A DNA stretch of 64,000 bases from Xaviernesmea oryzae (GTDB taxonomy: Bacteria > Pseudomonadota > Alphaproteobacteria > Rhizobiales > Rhizobiaceae), in contig NZ_FXAF01000008.1 of the NCBI RefSeq assembly GCF_900177415.1, forward strand, positions 310,001 to 374,000, written 5' to 3'. Position numbers and translations under genes: made by a program. A model generated the notes under the pieces. That model saw nothing but the letters and a program-made list of their open reading frames with translations. It searched no databases and was not told where the DNA came from. Of this stretch, positions 26,410 through 33,923 are shown piece after piece (position 1 is the stretch's first letter; each line of letters opens with the position of its first letter).

Positions 26410-26436
26410 GGTTGGGTGTTGCCCGGCCTTTTTTTG
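26410..26436 (+). terminator. Rho-independent terminator of the second csp gene
   Basis: Stem ggttggg (26410-26416) with cccggcc (26422-26428), loop tgttg, then eight T residues. Matches the terminator after the first csp copy. Confidence 0.8.
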
Positions 26437-26493
26437 TTTCATCCGCCCAGCCCGACATGTGGCCATAGACGCAACTTTACTCGAGGCACGATC

Positions 26494-26715
26494 GTGGCGA
26501 CATATCTGGTCCAGACATATCTCGATGATATCGACCAACCTGGAGTCCCTGCTGGAACCATCCTTGAAGTGGAAGCGGACGATCCATTTCATGCAGCGTC
26601 AAAGCTTCTCGGGCATTCCGTCCAGCCCAGCTCTGCGACTGGCCGGGTAGCTGCCACGGTAAGCGAAGTTGTAACCGTTGGTTCGGAACCACAATCTTTC
26701 GATTTCATTGATTGA
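26494..26715 (+). CDS. Hypothetical protein, 73 residues
   Basis: The frame starts with GTG at 26494 (ctcgaggcac upstream is a weak ribosome binding site). The peptide opens ATYLVQTYLDDIDQPGVPAG and goes on to TILEVEADDPFHAASKLLGH, which reads like a real compact alpha/beta protein. It follows the csp2 terminator. The start is uncertain and the family unknown. Confidence 0.5.
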   Translation: MATYLVQTYLDDIDQPGVPAGTILEVEADDPFHAASKLLGHSVQPSSATGRVAATVSEVVTVGSEPQSFDFID

Positions 26716-26817
26716 TTTACACCCGCTATCGATTGCAAGCCACACACGCTGAATCCGCAGCCAGTTGGGGCGCCCCGACGCGTACACAATATCTTCCCCA
26801 ACCATAAGGAGAAAAGA

Positions 26818-26976
26818 ATGGTAGATAGAGTGGTTGCTTCAACATCGGGAGAGTTCACCGTCCTGAACTTGGGTGCCGTAGTGACAATGCTCGGGCTCGC
26901 AACCAACGATTCTTGCGATTGGTCGAGCGCGAAATTCCCAAGTTGGCTGCATAAGCAAGCAGTAGTTTGGTCTTAA
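26818..26976 (+). CDS. Hypothetical protein, 52 residues
   Basis: A short frame with aaggagaaaaga before the ATG. It begins MVDRVVASTSGEFTVLNLG. The DNA of its second half read in another frame gives a 14-codon ending like one at 10874-10915, so this may be the decayed tail of another gene rather than a true protein. Confidence 0.35.
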   Translation: MVDRVVASTSGEFTVLNLGAVVTMLGLATNDSCDWSSAKFPSWLHKQAVVWS

Positions 26977-27530
26977 GATCCCATCAGGGGTGAGTAGCGG
27001 CCTGCACGGTGGCAGAGTGAGGTCGCTAGAAAACTCTCTGGAGGCCAACCATGCCGATGACAGCAGATCAAACTCAAGCGCAAACCGCTAACGTCAACCG
27101 CGAACAGGGCGTCTGCAAGGCAGGAAATCCACGTTTGCGAGCCACCATGGTCGAACTCGCCTGGCTATGGTTGCGGCATCAACCGAAATCGAAATTAACG
27201 TTATGGTTCAAAGAGCGCATTGCTCGCAACGCCGGCGCTTAAAGACGCCGATGATCGTGGCGCTCGCGCGTAAGCTGCCCAGGTGAACGGACCGGGAATC
27301 CTTTTGGCCTTTAAACGCCGATCTTGAGTTTGGTCCCGTTCTCCTGAGCCCGTGCCCGTCGAATGCGGGAAAGTGGTGCAGCCGCTGAGAGCGGCGACCG
27401 GATGTGAGGTTGTATAGGCCCGAGAACCGGGCCGGTAATTACTATGGGCTCAGACCGCGGATCCGCTTACCAAGGAGAAATTCGATGCCCCTCGCATGAA
27501 CAATTGACAAAAGACCTGATGTGAGGGATT
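26977..27530 (+). mobile_element. Internally deleted IS110/IS1111-type element (remnant)
   Basis: A transposase C-terminal scrap (27051-27286) is flanked by about 75 bases on the left and 240 bases on the right that resemble non-coding ends of IS110-group elements, with a GC-rich, hairpin-prone stretch at about 27360-27440. IS110-group elements keep a guide (bridge/seek) RNA in a non-coding end. Limits are approximate, because these elements have poor or no terminal inverted repeats. Outer ends and the RNA are inference. Confidence 0.4.
27051..27286 (+). pseudogene. IS110/IS1111-family transposase, C-terminal remnant
   Basis: The translated 27051-27242 frame contains CKAGNPRLRATMVELAWLWL and RHQPKSKLTLWF, the conserved C-terminal transposase_20 part of IS110-group proteins. 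After a stop at 27240 the family continues in another frame (MIVALARKL around 27250-27275), so there is also a frameshift. The catalytic N-terminal DEDD domain is absent; only 15 or so unrelated-looking codons precede the C-terminal part. Not functional as a transposase. Confidence 0.75.
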
Positions 27531-27632
27531 CGAACCAATGGCTCCGCTATTGAAAGCTACGGAAACATGCGGACTTATGAGCTGAAACGGTCTTGGACAT
27601 GCCCCTGCGTCGGATGACCTGTCGGGCGGATT

Positions 27633-29000
27633 TCACGATAGCTGCTGCGAAACCATGATGGTCGGCGGCGTCTCGAGCTGATCGGCTATCGTCACCCACC
27701 GATCGGCGAACTGCCCATAGGCCGTCTTGATATCCACTCCGACCGGAAGTTCGGGGCATTCGTTCTCGCCGTTGGTTCCCCAATTGACCCATCCGGATTG
27801 ACGGCGCTGCACGATCTGGAAGGCTCCAGACGCGGCCGACATCCACCAGACCATCGCACGCCCCGACTGCTCATGATATTCGACCGTCTTCGTCGCCGGA
27901 CCGGGGAAGATCGTCTCGTGGGGTACAGCCGAGACATTGACCGCGTCCTCCGTCAGTATCCAAGGCCGATCGTTGAGGTCTGCCTTAACGTGTGAGGCAG
28001 CCCTCACGCGCGCTAGGCGTTCGCGGATTTCATGCTCCGGCAGTGCCTTTTCCCAAGCGCAGAACAGCCGCCAATAAAGATCCCAATGCGCGGACTCGAT
28101 GTCGGAAAGCTCGGAGCGGAACTCTTCGAGCTTCCCGCCCCTGCTCGTGGAATTGGCTACCGTCTCGGCAACCATCGCTACCAGCTCACCGGCATAGGGG
28201 TCTCCAGCCCGATATCGGGTGCCGCCATAGGCGGCGAACCTGTCGAATACGAGCTCTCCGGGGCCGCCCTCGAATTCATCACCGACTGTTATCTTGTTGG
28301 TGACGGAGCGGCCGTTGATGACGGTTGAGAAATCATCGACCAGATAGCGCCGCTGGAAAGACGGGCTCCCATAGGTGAACCGCCAATCGATCGAGAACGT
28401 CTTGCCTTTCAGCTCGTCCAGCAGGCCATCGGGGATCGTTCCATGCATCCGATAGTGATGGAAAACTGGCCCCTGCTCGATGGTCTCGATCTGCACGGTG
28501 GTGTGCTCAGGTGGATTGATCAGCCCGTTTTCAGGGGTGAAGAAAGGTCCGTAGAACCCGCCGATGGCATTATTGCCCGACGGCAGCAGTTCGAATCCGT
28601 CCGTTTTCGAGCGGAAATGACGAATTCCCCACTTCGATGAGCCAAGTCCCTGCGCGGTTCCCGAGCAAAGCTCCAGATCGAAGGCACCGGTATCCAGTCT
28701 GACGAAGCAATCCTTTTCGCGGCCTTCGCGAACGACAATGCCCTTTACCTCACGCGCCTGCGGGGTAGAGACCGGTTCCTTCAGCGTCAGCCGGGTGGAG
28801 CCGCTGAAGCTGACGCTCGCCACGAAACTCGTCCGGCCGCCGCCGGAAGCCGATGCCAGCCTTTGGCACACGACCGGCTCCTCGTTTTCGTTTATCGCCC
28901 ACCAGAGGCCTTCCTGCAGATCGGCATCGACCTGGAAGACGACGGGTTCATGGGTTCTGGGCGCGGCTAGTGGGTCCTTGATATCGATGATGAAAGACAT
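27633..29000 (-). CDS. Unclassified 455-residue protein of the sugar operon
   Basis: I do not recognise a family. The protein lacks a signal peptide and reads as largely beta-strand (VVFQVDADLQEGLWWAINEN, HTTVQIETIEQGPVFHHYRM, WRFTYGSPSFQRRYLVDD), rather like carbohydrate-active beta-sandwich enzymes or epimerases. Aromatic and acidic residues are abundant. The start at 29000 has caggga upstream; an in-frame ATG at 29030 is less likely. It is the last gene of the LacI-RbsBAC operon, 66 bases after the permease, so an intracellular role in processing the imported sugar is the best inference. Confidence 0.6.
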   Translation of the reverse strand: MSFIIDIKDPLAAPRTHEPVVFQVDADLQEGLWWAINENEEPVVCQRLASASGGGRTSFVASVSFSGSTRLTLKEPVSTPQAREVKGIVVREGREKDCFVRLDTGAFDLELCSGTAQGLGSSKWGIRHFRSKTDGFELLPSGNNAIGGFYGPFFTPENGLINPPEHTTVQIETIEQGPVFHHYRMHGTIPDGLLDELKGKTFSIDWRFTYGSPSFQRRYLVDDFSTVINGRSVTNKITVGDEFEGGPGELVFDRFAAYGGTRYRAGDPYAGELVAMVAETVANSTSRGGKLEEFRSELSDIESAHWDLYWRLFCAWEKALPEHEIRERLARVRAASHVKADLNDRPWILTEDAVNVSAVPHETIFPGPATKTVEYHEQSGRAMVWWMSAASGAFQIVQRRQSGWVNWGTNGENECPELPVGVDIKTAYGQFADRWVTIADQLETPPTIMVSQQLS

Positions 29001-29066
29001 GGATCGAACTCCCTGGGCAGCGTCGGCCATTGCCGGACCTGCCGCTTTTCATGATCAGGCCGGGGC

Positions 29067-30083
29067 CTAGCGTTTGAAAATGCGCGAAAAGATAAACTGG
29101 CGCTGCTTGAGGCTGTCGATCGCGACGGCAACGATGATGACGATCCCCTTGATCAGAAGCTGCGTGAAGAAGGGCACGTTCATCAAAATGAGACCGGTGC
29201 TCAGGACGCCGAGGATGACGGAACCGATCAGCGTGCCGACGATACGGCCCCGGCCGCCGGCAAGACTTGTGCCGCCCAACACGACGGCTGCGATTGCGTC
29301 GAGTTCGTAGCCGGTACCGGCCGTGGGCTGCGCCGAGATCACGCGTGCGGCAAAGATCACGCCCGCAAGGCCGGCGCAGGCGCCCGCGATGACATAGACC
29401 GACGTGACGACGCGCTTCACCCTGACGCCGGCGAGTTGCGCGGCTTCCGCATTGCCGCCGACGGCATAGACATGGCGGCCGTAGCGGGTCCGCTCTAGGA
29501 GAAACCAGACCGCCACATAGACGACCAGCATGACGATGACCGGAACCGGCACGCCCGCGAGGTAACCGTTGCCGAGCGCCTTGAAGTTAAGGTCGCTGGC
29601 CACAATCGGCTGGCCTGCGGTCATGGTATAGGCAAGTCCTCTCAGGAACGTCATGGTTCCAAGCGTCACGATGAAGGGCGCAAGGGCCAGATAGGCGGTC
29701 AGTGCGCCGTTGACGACGCCGCACAGAGCGCCCGCCGCCATGCCGGCGATGACCGCAACCGGCGCAGGAATGCCCGCCATTGCGGCCAGAACGGAAACCA
29801 CGCCCGACACGGCCACAATGGACCCGACCGAAAGATCGATACCCGCCGTCAGAATGACCAAGGTAAGGCCTGCAGCCAGAATGGCGTTGACGGAAATGGC
29901 ACGTGCGATGTTCAGAAAATTGTCCACGCGCGCAAAGTTCGGCGCGATGATCGCCATCAAGGCGACGAGCGCCAGGAGAACAACAAGGATACCGACCCTG
30001 TCCCACCATTTCGCGAAGTCGAACGGTTCCTTCTCAAGCATATCCGACCGCAAAGCTGTATCAGAGGTTTTTTCGGGGTTCAT
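29067..30083 (-). CDS. Sugar ABC transporter permease, RbsC-like
   Basis: A 338-residue inner-membrane permease of the ribose/xylose/galactose family with about nine membrane spans. The coupling motif EAAQLAGVRVKRV and the closing AIDSLKQRQ stretch are typical. The start overlaps the ATPase stop (ATGA at 30080-30083), a sign of translational coupling. It moves a monosaccharide delivered by the periplasmic binding protein encoded at 31684. Confidence 0.92.
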   Translation of the reverse strand: MNPEKTSDTALRSDMLEKEPFDFAKWWDRVGILVVLLALVALMAIIAPNFARVDNFLNIARAISVNAILAAGLTLVILTAGIDLSVGSIVAVSGVVSVLAAMAGIPAPVAVIAGMAAGALCGVVNGALTAYLALAPFIVTLGTMTFLRGLAYTMTAGQPIVASDLNFKALGNGYLAGVPVPVIVMLVVYVAVWFLLERTRYGRHVYAVGGNAEAAQLAGVRVKRVVTSVYVIAGACAGLAGVIFAARVISAQPTAGTGYELDAIAAVVLGGTSLAGGRGRIVGTLIGSVILGVLSTGLILMNVPFFTQLLIKGIVIIVAVAIDSLKQRQFIFSRIFKR

Positions 30084-31609
30084 TGCCTCGCTCCCTCGTT
30101 TTCTGGTTTTGATGACGCGCCTGTGGCATGCAGCATCACTTCCTCCTCCGACGCCCCGGCCGAGGGGAGTTCGTGGACGATGCGCCCCTCCCGCATCACG
30201 AGGATGCGGTCGCTGATCCCGATGGCTTCCGGAAGGTCGGAGGAAATGACGAGAATCGCCTTGCCGGCCCTGGCCAGCTCGTCGATCAGTTCGTAGATTT
30301 CACGTTTCGCACCGATATCGACGCCGCGGGTGGGTTCATCGAGAATGAGAACTTCGGAATCACGCAGGAGCCAGCGCGCCAGCGCCGCTTTCTGCTGATT
30401 GCCGCCGGAGAGCGCCTTCACCGGCAGTTCGAGCGCGTTGAGGCGCAATCTCAGCCGCTTCATCTGTTCGAGTGCTGCCTTTTGCGCTTCGCCACGGCGG
30501 ACAACACCCGCGGTCGTAAAGTGATCGAGAGAGCTGATGGCTATGTTGTTTTCGACAGAGTGGTCGAGGAATAACCCCTGCTCTTTGCGGTTTTCCGGCA
30601 CCATGGCGATACCGTCGGCGATTGCCTCGAAGGGGTCGGACGGGCGGCTCTCCCGGCCCGCGATACGGACCGTGCCGGCGCTCCGCCGATCGGCCCCGAA
30701 AACGAGCCGGCCGACCTCGGTCCGTCCCGATCCGATCAGGCCGGCCATCGAGACGACTTCGCCGGCGCGCACGTTGAAATTGACCGGCCCGATCGCTCCG
30801 CCGGCCAGGCCGGCGACATCGAGAACGATCTTACCCGGCGTGCGGGCCGAGTGATTGTAAAGATCGGCGACCGACCGCCCCACCATCATGCGCACCACGT
30901 CCTGCGGTGTGATCCTGTCCATCTCTCCGGTTCCGACGAACGTGCCGTCGCGAAAGACGGTGACGCGGTCGGCAAGCTGCCAGACTTCCTCCATGCGATG
31001 CGATATGTAGATGAGGCCTACGCCGGCCGACCGCATCTGCCGTATGATTTCGTAAAGTTGCTGCGCCTCACCGCGAGACAATGCGGCGGTCGGCTCGTCG
31101 AGCACGAGAACACGCGCGTCCTCGCTGACGGCACGGGCGATCTCGACCATCTGCTGCATTCCGACGCTCAACGATCCGAGAGAACGCCGAGGATCGATAT
31201 GGGCACCGATCCGGGCCAGTTTGCTGCGCGCATCCGCAAGAGCACGACGTCTGTCGAGCATGCCGAACCGCGTGCGTGGCTCGTGACCGAGCGAAAGGTT
31301 TTCCGCAACTGTCATTGCCGGAACGGTGTTCAACTCCTGATGAATGATCGCGATGCCGAGGGACCGTGCGTCGCGAGGTGACCGGATCTCCACCTCCTGG
31401 CCGTTCAGCAAGATCCTTCCGCCGTCGCGCTGGATATTGCCAGCAAGGATTTTCATCAGCGTCGACTTGCCCGCTCCGTTCTCGCCCATCAGCGCGTGCA
31501 CCTCTCCGGTGCGAAGTTCGAATTGAACACTGTTGAGGGCTTGCGTCGCGCCGAAGCGCTTGCTGACGGCTTCGAGCCTCAGCAAAGGCTGCTTGGAGTT
31601 TGTCGTCAT
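30080..31609 (-). CDS. Sugar ABC transporter ATPase, RbsA-like, two ATPase domains
   Basis: A 509-residue protein with two ABC domains. The first has Walker A MGENGAGKSTLMKIL, signature LSVGMQQMVEIARAV and Walker B RVLVLDEPTAALS. The second has the usual degenerate Walker A (MAGLIGSGRTEVG) but a complete signature (LSGGNQQKAALARWLL) and LILDEPTRGVD. This asymmetry is normal for the RbsA/MglA/XylG group. Start at 31609 is chosen at the conserved beginning (MTTNSKQPLLRLEAV); the frame extends to 31672. Confidence 0.93.
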   Translation of the reverse strand: MTTNSKQPLLRLEAVSKRFGATQALNSVQFELRTGEVHALMGENGAGKSTLMKILAGNIQRDGGRILLNGQEVEIRSPRDARSLGIAIIHQELNTVPAMTVAENLSLGHEPRTRFGMLDRRRALADARSKLARIGAHIDPRRSLGSLSVGMQQMVEIARAVSEDARVLVLDEPTAALSRGEAQQLYEIIRQMRSAGVGLIYISHRMEEVWQLADRVTVFRDGTFVGTGEMDRITPQDVVRMMVGRSVADLYNHSARTPGKIVLDVAGLAGGAIGPVNFNVRAGEVVSMAGLIGSGRTEVGRLVFGADRRSAGTVRIAGRESRPSDPFEAIADGIAMVPENRKEQGLFLDHSVENNIAISSLDHFTTAGVVRRGEAQKAALEQMKRLRLRLNALELPVKALSGGNQQKAALARWLLRDSEVLILDEPTRGVDIGAKREIYELIDELARAGKAILVISSDLPEAIGISDRILVMREGRIVHELPSAGASEEEVMLHATGASSKPENEGARQ

Positions 31610-31683
31610 CTTTGACGCCTCTTGGACATGCGAGAGGGATAACCGCCCCTCCCGCATCTTTGATGCCGCCATCGTTCCCGGAT

Positions 31684-32631
31684 TTACCAGCCGGGATACT
31701 GGTTCACGTTGTCCCTGGTGACGAGCACGCTCGGGATGAGAACCGTCTTTTCCGCCGGAGGTTTTCCATTCAGCATATCCTGGGCGATCTTGACGGCCTG
31801 CTCGACCATTGCACCGGGGTTCTGGGTGGCCGTGCCGATGAAGGGCGAACCTTCACGCTTGAGCTCGGCCACCCCTTCGGGGCTGCCGTCGACACCGGTC
31901 ACGACAATCTCGCTTGCCTTGCCGGCTTGCTCGACCGCGAGCACGGCGCCGAGCGCCGACGGATCGTTCATTCCGAAAATCCCCTTGACGTCGGGGTTGG
32001 CGGTCAGCATGTCGGTCGTTACCATGAGACCGGATGCACGGTCGTTCTTGGAAGCCTGCTGGCCGACGATCTTGATGCCGGGATACTTCTTGGCGACGTT
32101 CTTGCAGCCATTGATCCTGTCGATGATAGTCTGGATCGGCGTGCCGTCGACCAAAAGCACGTTGCCCTCGCCCCCAAGTTTCGTGAAGAGATACTCACAG
32201 GACTTCTCTCCGGCCTGCACGGCATCCGTCATCACCACGGCATCCGCGCCTTTCGCCGGCGTATCGACCGCAATCACGACAATGCCGGCTTCCTTCGCGC
32301 GGGCGATGGCAGGCTCGATACCCGCCTCATCGACGGCCGAAATGACGATCAGGTTGACACCCTGCTGAATGAAGGCGTCGATCTGCGTGTTCTGGTTGGC
32401 AAGGTCGAGCTGGGCATCCTGGGTGTTGACCTTGGCGCCGATCGCCTGGGCCGCGCGCTTCGCGCCGCGATCCATCGCCGAAAAGAACGGATTGGACATG
32501 TCCTGGACCATCAGGCCGATGCTTTCGATCTTCTTCGAAGACTGGGCACCGGCCGGAAAGGACAGGGCCAGAGCCAGGCATGCCCCGACCGCGACGGAAC
32601 CCAGATGACGCGAATATTTGAGAGATATCAT
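31684..32631 (-). CDS. Sugar ABC transporter periplasmic binding protein, RbsB-like
   Basis: A 315-residue type I periplasmic binding protein. A Sec signal peptide (SVAVGACLALALSFPAGAQ, cleavage near residue 30) precedes IGLMVQDMSNPFFSAMDRGA, which is typical of ribose/xylose-type binders. A strong aggagga box precedes the ATG at 32631. The ligand is not deducible; the LacI regulator and the unclassified downstream protein are encoded in the same operon. Confidence 0.92.
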   Translation of the reverse strand: MISLKYSRHLGSVAVGACLALALSFPAGAQSSKKIESIGLMVQDMSNPFFSAMDRGAKRAAQAIGAKVNTQDAQLDLANQNTQIDAFIQQGVNLIVISAVDEAGIEPAIARAKEAGIVVIAVDTPAKGADAVVMTDAVQAGEKSCEYLFTKLGGEGNVLLVDGTPIQTIIDRINGCKNVAKKYPGIKIVGQQASKNDRASGLMVTTDMLTANPDVKGIFGMNDPSALGAVLAVEQAGKASEIVVTGVDGSPEGVAELKREGSPFIGTATQNPGAMVEQAVKIAQDMLNGKPPAEKTVLIPSVLVTRDNVNQYPGW

Positions 32632-32740
32632 TGCATTCTCCTCCTTACGCCGAGTGCCGCCGTGAGGTGACGCCACCGTCCTTCTGATTGATCCGCGACC
32701 TTCACCGCGGTTTTCCTGACGGCCCGCCCGCGCCACCGCC

Positions 32741-33832
32741 CTAGCGGGAGGTCTCCTTGGCGACGAATGGATGAGGGCCGCCGCCACAGCCGCAGGAGCG
32801 GCGCACGACGAGTGCCGCGGGAACCTGCTGCCGATATTGCGGCAGGTATTGCGGATTGGCCGGCTGGCCGCGCGCCTCGGCCTCGGTCTGGCTGGCGATG
32901 ATCGCCGCAAGCGTGCGCGCCGCAACGCGCCCGATCTCTTCGCTTCGCTCGTTCAGCACGGTGACCGGCGGATCGATGAGCGGCGCCCAAGCGAATTCGT
33001 CGAAGCCGATCAGGGCCATATCATCCGGAATGCGGATCGCCCGTTGGCGAACGAGGGTCATCGCGCCGAGAAGCAAGGGGGTGTTGCCGGTGATCAGCAC
33101 ATCTGGCAGGCGCCCCTGCGCCGCCAGATAGTCCGCGAAGGCAGCCGAGGCGGATGCCGGATCGTTCTCGCTTTCGATGACGTCGACATGGGCGCCGTGA
33201 AAACGCGCCGCATCGCGAATGCCGCGCTCACGATCGAAGCGGCTCGTCCATTTCGACGGATAGACGAGGAAGAGCCAGCGCTTGTAGCCGTGGCCGGCGA
33301 GATGCTCTCCCACCATGAGACTGGCATTGTAATTGTCGGTGGTGACGCTCGGCAGCGAGGGCTTATCCTCCGGCGGCGAGGAATCGACGAAGACGAGCGG
33401 CACGCCCCAGCGCTCAAGCAATTGCGTGTTGTCGAAACTCAGTCGAAGCGTCGAGATCACTCCCGCCGTGCGCGACTCGATCAACCTGCGGATCATCCGG
33501 TCCTCAAGCGCCGGATCGTATGCCCCGTTGACCGCGACATCGCCCACAACGACCGTCCAGTCCGACGGCTGGAGCATCTGCTGGATGCCCGCCATCAAGT
33601 CCAGGTAATAGGAGTTGGAGGTGCTGGCCGTCACGACCGCGATGGAATCCCGACTTGCCTTGCGCAATTCCTGGGCGGCCCGGTTCGGAATGTAGCCAAG
33701 CTCCCTTGCGGCTTTCAGAACCTGCTCGCGGCTGAGTTCGGAAACGCCCTCGCCGCCATTCAGGGCTTTCGATACCGTGAATATCGACAGGCCGGTGGCA
33801 CGGCTCACATCGCGCAGGGTTGATTTTCGCAC
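32741..33832 (-). CDS. LacI-family transcriptional regulator
   Basis: A 363-residue LacI regulator: HTH and hinge helix at the N-terminus (STLRDVSRATGLSIFTVSKA, then the YIPNRAAQEL segment) and a periplasmic-binding-type sensor domain. The start is GTG at 33832, with aggagg eight to nine bases upstream. That Shine-Dalgarno overlaps the end of operator 1, so the protein probably represses its own gene and the RbsB-A-C operon beyond it. The ligand is probably the imported sugar. Confidence 0.93.
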   Translation of the reverse strand: MRKSTLRDVSRATGLSIFTVSKALNGGEGVSELSREQVLKAARELGYIPNRAAQELRKASRDSIAVVTASTSNSYYLDLMAGIQQMLQPSDWTVVVGDVAVNGAYDPALEDRMIRRLIESRTAGVISTLRLSFDNTQLLERWGVPLVFVDSSPPEDKPSLPSVTTDNYNASLMVGEHLAGHGYKRWLFLVYPSKWTSRFDRERGIRDAARFHGAHVDVIESENDPASASAAFADYLAAQGRLPDVLITGNTPLLLGAMTLVRQRAIRIPDDMALIGFDEFAWAPLIDPPVTVLNERSEEIGRVAARTLAAIIASQTEAEARGQPANPQYLPQYRQQVPAALVVRRSCGCGGGPHPFVAKETSR

Positions 33833-33842
33833 CTGGTTTCCT

Positions 33843-33909
33843 CCTAAACGTTTAGGTTTTACCGTGAAAGCTATACCTAAACGTTTATGATCATACCTAA
33901 ACGTTTAGA
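33843..33909 (-). promoter_or_regulatory. Three LacI-type operators upstream of the regulator
   Basis: Three copies of a palindrome close to cctaaacgtttagg occur at 33843-33856 (perfect), 33876-33889 (last two bases differ) and 33896-33909 (last base differs). Centres are 33 and 20 bases apart. The arrangement suggests strong cooperative or looping repression of the divergently placed promoter region and autoregulation of the LacI gene. Confidence 0.88.
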
Positions 33910-33923
33910 CATGTCAAGATAAC

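Noticed and set aside
19830..26800. General stress sigma factor (EcfG-type, GGAAC-N16/17-cGTT) promoters before the small stress genes
   Set aside because: GGAAC occurs at several places, but no instance read by eye had a matching second box at the right distance, so no promoter is claimed.
27510..27550. A T-loop-like sequence (gggattcgaacc) suggesting a tRNA fragment or attachment site next to the IS remnant
   Set aside because: The flanking bases do not form a proper T-stem, acceptor stem or CCA end, and no anticodon arm can be found.
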